Positions 60,732-64,000 of a DNA stretch of 64,000 nucleotides are shown here, in pieces. The notes beneath the pieces are model-generated. The model was not told the origin of the DNA and searched no databases. It saw nothing but the letters and a program-made list of their open reading frames with translations. Each line of letters begins with the position of its first letter. Positions within the stretch are counted from its first letter, which is position 1. Source of the stretch: Loigolactobacillus backii (GTDB lineage: Bacteria; Bacillota; Bacilli; Lactobacillales; Lactobacillaceae); NCBI RefSeq assembly GCF_003946275.1, contig NZ_RHNQ01000002.1:33241-97240 (forward strand), written 5' to 3'. Both the position numbers and the translations under genes were made by a program.

Positions 60732-61862
60732 ATGACAACTTATAATTTAATTGCGACCACTGCTAGTGGAATCGAAGCTTTGGCAGCGGATGAACTAAAA
60801 TCACTAGGCTATAAAGGACGAACAGAAAATGGTCGTGTACGTTTTCAAGGAAATCTAGAAGATATTATTTGGACCAATCTGTGGCTACGAACGGCCGATC
60901 GGGTAAAAATTATTGTTGGTGAATTTGATGCAATCACGTTTGATAGCTTATTTGAACAAGTTAAGGCCTTACCATGGGATCAATATTTGCCGTTAGACGC
61001 CGAGTTTCCAGTAGCAGGTAAGTCAATTAAATCTAAGTTATACAGTGTTTCGGATGTGCAACGTTTAACAAAAAAGGCAATTGTTGAAAAAATGAGTTCT
61101 GTTTATCATCGCAGCTCACGCTTACCAGAAACAGGCGCACTATTTTCTTTAGAAGTCGCAATTTTGAAAAACCACGTGATGTTAACTTTGGACACTACTG
61201 GTAGTAGCCTGTTTAAACGTGGTTACCGGGTTGAGAAGGGCAATGCGCCACTAAAAGAGAATATGGCGGCCGCATTAGTTAAACTAACCAATTGGCACAC
61301 AGATATGCCATTCTTGGATCCTGTTTGCGGTTCAGGAACAATACCGATTGAGGCAGCCTTAATTGGGCTAAACATTGCGCCTGGTTTGAAGCGTCAATTT
61401 GCGTTTGAAAATTGGGATTGGGTAGATAATACGTTAGTGACGCAAAAACGCCAAGCAGCAGAGGCTGAGCGAAATAATGATGTTGTCCTGGATATTATGG
61501 GCGCCGATATTGATCAAAATATGATTGATATTGCAAAACTAAATGCCAACGAAGCCGGTGTATTACACGATATAACGTTTAAGCAAGTTGCCGTGCAGGA
61601 TTTTCGAACGGAAAAGAAGAATGGCGTACTAGTTGCCAACCCACCATACGGGGAACGTTTGAGTGATCAGGAAAGCGTGCGCGTATTGTACCAGCAAATG
61701 GGTGACGTTTATCGGCCGTTAACTTCATGGAGTAAGTACATCTTAACTAGTGATCTACAATTTGAAAGTTATTATGGGGCTAAGGCAACCAAACGCCGTA
61801 AGCTGTATAATGGAGCCCTACGAACAGATTTATTCCAGTATTGGGGTAAACGTGAACATTAA
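60732..61862 (+). CDS. THUMP-domain class I rRNA methyltransferase (RlmL/YpsC-like)
   Basis: 376 residues. An N-terminal THUMP RNA-binding domain (about 1-160; YKGRTENGRVRFQGNLEDI ... TKKAIVEKMSSVYHRSSRLP) is followed by an N6/N2-type methyltransferase with motif I FLDPVCGSGTIPIEAAL and the catalytic motif IV VLVANPPYGERL. Homologous to the N-terminal half of E. coli RlmL (m2G in 23S rRNA) and to B. subtilis YpsC. The gpsB-rnpB-ypsC order is conserved in Firmicutes. The ATG follows TTGGAG. Confidence 0.9.
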   Translation: MTTYNLIATTASGIEALAADELKSLGYKGRTENGRVRFQGNLEDIIWTNLWLRTADRVKIIVGEFDAITFDSLFEQVKALPWDQYLPLDAEFPVAGKSIKSKLYSVSDVQRLTKKAIVEKMSSVYHRSSRLPETGALFSLEVAILKNHVMLTLDTTGSSLFKRGYRVEKGNAPLKENMAAALVKLTNWHTDMPFLDPVCGSGTIPIEAALIGLNIAPGLKRQFAFENWDWVDNTLVTQKRQAAEAERNNDVVLDIMGADIDQNMIDIAKLNANEAGVLHDITFKQVAVQDFRTEKKNGVLVANPPYGERLSDQESVRVLYQQMGDVYRPLTSWSKYILTSDLQFESYYGAKATKRRKLYNGALRTDLFQYWGKREH

Positions 61863-61880
61863 AAAATGATTTTTTAAATG

Positions 61881-61916
61881 AAAGGTAAGGACCGAACAAG
61901 TTCTTGCCTTTTTATT
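61881..61916 (+). terminator. Rho-independent terminator after the RNA methyltransferase
   Basis: AAAGGTAAGGAC / GTTCTTGCCTTT pairs with one mismatch and one wobble, has a short loop, and is followed by TTTATTTT. Confidence 0.8.
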
Positions 61917-62607
61917 TTGTACTAGGGGTGTGTTTTCGAAGTCAAAATTATTCGTCTTTAGCTCAGATCCTGATATGATAAGGTCGCGGGGCTAGTAACT
62001 GATTATTCACTGCTATGAGCCAACCGATGGACGATGAGACAAGATTAAATCGCTATTTCCAACCCTATACTAAAGGACGCACCACTCGACATGATAATTG
62101 GGAAAATGCTAAATGTGACTCTCTTTACTTTTGTTCTAACTTACTAAAGGAAGTCTCTTTCGTTGCACTTAAAGTGTAAATTAAAGCTGCAAAAATAGCC
62201 GCAGTAGCTGTCAAGAAGGTGCTATATTTGTTAGCAATAGAGCAGATAATTGATTAATGCGGTAGTTGAATAATTACTGGAATGAAGTAATTATTTTTGC
62301 ATCAGCCAATAATTCATTGGATAAGGTCAAGGTATTTAAGTGAGGCATCTAGGATATTATTACGATGACAGTGTGCCACCAATTGGAAAATGGTGAATCG
62401 GGTTAGCAGAGCATAGTTGACATCTGTAGACTGCGACAAGTTGGAGCCGTTTATTGAAAATACCGAGTTATTGATAACCACGTTAAAGTGGCTGACTAAC
62501 GGACCTTATCTATTGCAAGGTGGTCAAATTAATCTAGGGGTGGCTAAGTATTATCTGTAGGATTGAAATATGATCGCGAACAATGTACTTCTGACAAAAA
62601 TTGATGA
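61917..62607. other. Gene-poor accessory DNA before the Abi system
   Basis: About 690 bp with no convincing gene. A 54-codon frame at 62015-62179 (start MSQPMDDETRLNRYF) has no SD and no recognised match. The stretch looks like decayed DNA at the edge of an inserted accessory island. Confidence 0.45.
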
Positions 62608-62637
62608 CCGACATTTTGTAGGAAGGCTGGCTATTAA
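62608..62637 (+). promoter_or_regulatory. Candidate promoter of the Abi-associated RNA
   Basis: CCGACA (62608-62613), an 18-bp spacer, and TATTAA (62632-62637). Transcription would start near 62645. Confidence 0.45.
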
Positions 62638-62644
62638 ATGAGTT

Positions 62645-62772
62645 GGTCGCTTGGGTAGCCCGTACTACAATATGTAGTATGTTGACGTTAAAGGCTTAAA
62701 GATGCTAAAATGGCATTAATCGCACCCCACACACCTCCTAACAATGTGTCCCAAGTGGGGACTTTTTTGTAT
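62645..62772 (+). ncRNA. Probable structured small RNA of an AbiF-like system
   Basis: The 150 bp before the Abi gene contain a compact set of helices: TACTACA / TGTAGTA with a 3-nt loop (62663-62679), ATGC / GCAT around 62702-62716, and alternative pairings CCCCAC (62725) with GTGGGG (62755) or GTCCC (62748) with GGGAC (62758-62762). The last is followed by T6, a normal terminator. A promoter-like pair precedes it. Genes of the AbiF/Abi_2 type are known to carry a conserved RNA just upstream (the abiF RNA motif). Position, size and terminator fit, but no covariance search could be done. Confidence 0.55.
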
Positions 62773-62786
62773 ATCAGGAGAAAAAT

Positions 62787-63692
62787 ATGGCACATTATAC
62801 GCGCAAGGCGACAACCATTGATGAGCAAATAGCTATCTTAGCGCAGCGCGGCTTAGCAATAACCAACGATAAAACAACGATACAAAAATTAGAAAATATT
62901 GGCTACTTTAAATTCAAAGGCTATTGCTTTCCGTTTTACGCCACGAAGGATAAGTTTGCATTGAAAGATGCAGACAAGGGTACAAAGTACACATTTGAAG
63001 AAATCTATCAATCTTATATTTTAGATCAAAAAATCCATTTACTATTTTTTGGCTTAGCTAGTCGAATTGAAACGCAATTTAAAGCTAGACTAGGCTGCTA
63101 TATTGCTACAAATTATGGTCCGTTAGGCTATCAAGATGATAGTTTATTTCGTAATGAAAAATTATTCAATAATTGGCTGGTTACTTTAAATAGCGGACAA
63201 AAAAACGCTACAATGCGTCACGAGCTTTATGTGCAACACTATCAACATGATTATGAAAATGATTTCCCAATTTGGGTTGTTTTAGAAATGTCTTCATTTG
63301 GTAATGCTTCCAAGCTTTATTCCGATATTAGTATCGCCGATCAAAAAAAGTTTGCGAAAGTATATGGCCAGAACTACGTTTATGTTAAGAGCTGGATTCA
63401 CTATATGGTGACTGTACGAAATTATTGTGCACATAATTCAAGAACGTTTCGGCGTCAATTTCCTGTTACACCGCGGATCGATAATAAAGAAAAACGGCGA
63501 ACAAACAAATTGACCTCTGGAAATTTGTTTTCAGCGTTATTTGTGGCTAAAAAAATGTGTAAAAGCAAAAACTTTTTTGAAGATACAGTCGATTTATTAG
63601 CGCAAGCCTTTGCAACGTTTCCACTAGTTGATATCAGCTATTTTGGATTTCCTAGTGATTGGCGTGTGATTTTGGATGCATTATCAGTGTGA
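62787..63692 (+). CDS. Abi_2 (AbiD/AbiF-like) HEPN abortive infection protein
   Basis: A 301-residue protein of the Abi_2 family. The N-terminus (ATTIDEQIAILAQRGLAI ... IGYFKFKGYCFPFY) and the middle (LASRIETQFKARLG) are typical, and VTVRNYCAHNSRTF contains the HEPN RNase motif R-x4-H (RNYCAH). Such proteins are anti-phage effectors that probably cut RNA, controlled by a partner RNA or protein. SD AGGAG lies 6-7 nt before the ATG. The gene is more AT-rich than the housekeeping genes to its left and lies between gene-poor DNA and an IS3-type end, all signs of horizontal transfer. Confidence 0.87.
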   Translation: MAHYTRKATTIDEQIAILAQRGLAITNDKTTIQKLENIGYFKFKGYCFPFYATKDKFALKDADKGTKYTFEEIYQSYILDQKIHLLFFGLASRIETQFKARLGCYIATNYGPLGYQDDSLFRNEKLFNNWLVTLNSGQKNATMRHELYVQHYQHDYENDFPIWVVLEMSSFGNASKLYSDISIADQKKFAKVYGQNYVYVKSWIHYMVTVRNYCAHNSRTFRRQFPVTPRIDNKEKRRTNKLTSGNLFSALFVAKKMCKSKNFFEDTVDLLAQAFATFPLVDISYFGFPSDWRVILDALSV

Positions 63693-63926
63693 AGTCATTG
63701 GATATAGCGTTGATATACGTAAATAATTGGCTGTATGTTGACCTAGGTTTTGTTACATGTTCGTGATTGGTTAACACTATAATTTTGATTTCAACGCTCA
63801 AAGAAGTACACCGGTAAAGTGCTATCTTACTAAACTTTAATTACTTATGAAGCTAATTGGGTTGTTTTTGTTAATGTTACTATATGTAAGTATGTAAAAA
63901 GTCGCGCAGAGTATTAATCTCTGTAA

Positions 63927-64000
63927 AGTGAACCCCCAAGATTGGACAGAAAAAATCCAATCTTGGGGGTTTCGTTATGAGTAAATTTAATTTCGATTTT
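63927..64000 (+). mobile_element. Left end of an IS3-family insertion sequence (partial)
   Basis: A 16-bp perfect inverted repeat (63931-63946 and 63956-63971, core CCCCCAAGATTGGA) is the usual start of IS3-family (IS150-like) elements of lactobacilli. It precedes an ATG that opens a transposase-type N-terminus. The element runs out of the window; the exact left boundary near TGTAAAGTGAACC is approximate. Confidence 0.7.
63977..64000 (+). CDS. IS3-family transposase OrfA, N-terminal fragment
   Basis: Only eight codons (MSKFNFDF) are in the window. Starts of the form [11 protein letters not shown] are common in helix-turn-helix OrfA proteins of IS3-family elements from lactobacilli. The identification rests on this short start and on the IS-type inverted repeat directly upstream. 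Confidence 0.6.

Noticed and set aside
62015..62179. 54-codon frame starting MSQPMDDETRLNRYF before the Abi gene
   Set aside because: No Shine-Dalgarno, no recognised family, and surrounded by gene-poor DNA; chance frame or remnant.
1..64000. CRISPR array, tRNA genes or prophage
   Set aside because: No regularly spaced repeats, no tRNA cloverleaf or rRNA sequence, and no phage structural genes were seen; the XerD-like protein is not an active integrase.

Overview
The window looks like a chromosome segment from a lactic acid bacterium of the family Lactobacillaceae; a Loigolactobacillus-like species is a guess from gene content only. The reasons are the mevalonate genes mvaK1-mvaD-mvaK2-fni, DnaD, GpsB, a type B RNase P RNA, a Met T-box, a TPP riboswitch in front of an ECF S-component, a WxL surface-protein locus, moderately AT-rich DNA and frequent TTG starts with good Shine-Dalgarno (SD) sites.

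Layout. 1-5.4 kb is a housekeeping run: cmk, a frameshifted rpsA, der, hup and a TPR protein. 5.4-11 kb holds a degenerate XerD-like protein, an Ldh_2-type dehydrogenase, an MFS exporter and a hydrolase. 11-15 kb is an Rgg-type regulator divergent from a flavoprotein/MFS/ATP-grasp operon that could make and export a small peptide-like product. 15-21.5 kb holds a TetR gene with a palindromic operator, a frameshifted quinone-reductase-like gene, two exported or membrane proteins of unknown function, and small metabolic genes. 21.8-27.9 kb is a WxL cell-surface locus led by an Mga/AtxA-type regulator. 28.5-33.1 kb holds an NTF2-like gene, an isochorismatase gene broken by a miniature element, and a Met T-box operon: thioredoxin-like protein, 30-codon Cys-Cys leader, DAACS symporter, ATP-grasp ligase. 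33.4-43.9 kb has TPP-controlled thiW, a YtrA-type GntR/ABC operon, a MocR-like protein that has lost its PLP lysine, a glycerol-kinase-like gene, a SufT-like factor and rsmF. 44-48.3 kb is the leftward mevalonate operon. 48.5-61.9 kb is again housekeeping: dinG, ypmB-like, aspartate aminotransferase, asnS, dnaD, nth, pbp1A, recU, ypsA-like, gpsB, rnpB and an RNA methyltransferase. 62-64 kb is accessory: a HEPN Abi_2/AbiF-like protein preceded by a probable structured RNA, then the left end of an IS3-family element cut by the window edge.

Three kinds of small dispersed repeat occupy the intergenic spaces: a roughly 70-175 bp family (R1) that often ends in a transcription-terminator hairpin, a 210-300 bp family (R2), and elements with ends like AGTGTTTGAAAAAG. 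Two genes (rpsA and the reductase) carry single-base homopolymer frameshifts, which may be sequencing errors.

The best candidates for something little described are the AbiF-like protein with its upstream RNA, and the operon that appears to read methionine through a T-box and cysteine through a leader peptide. No CRISPR array, tRNA or 16S/23S rRNA gene was seen.
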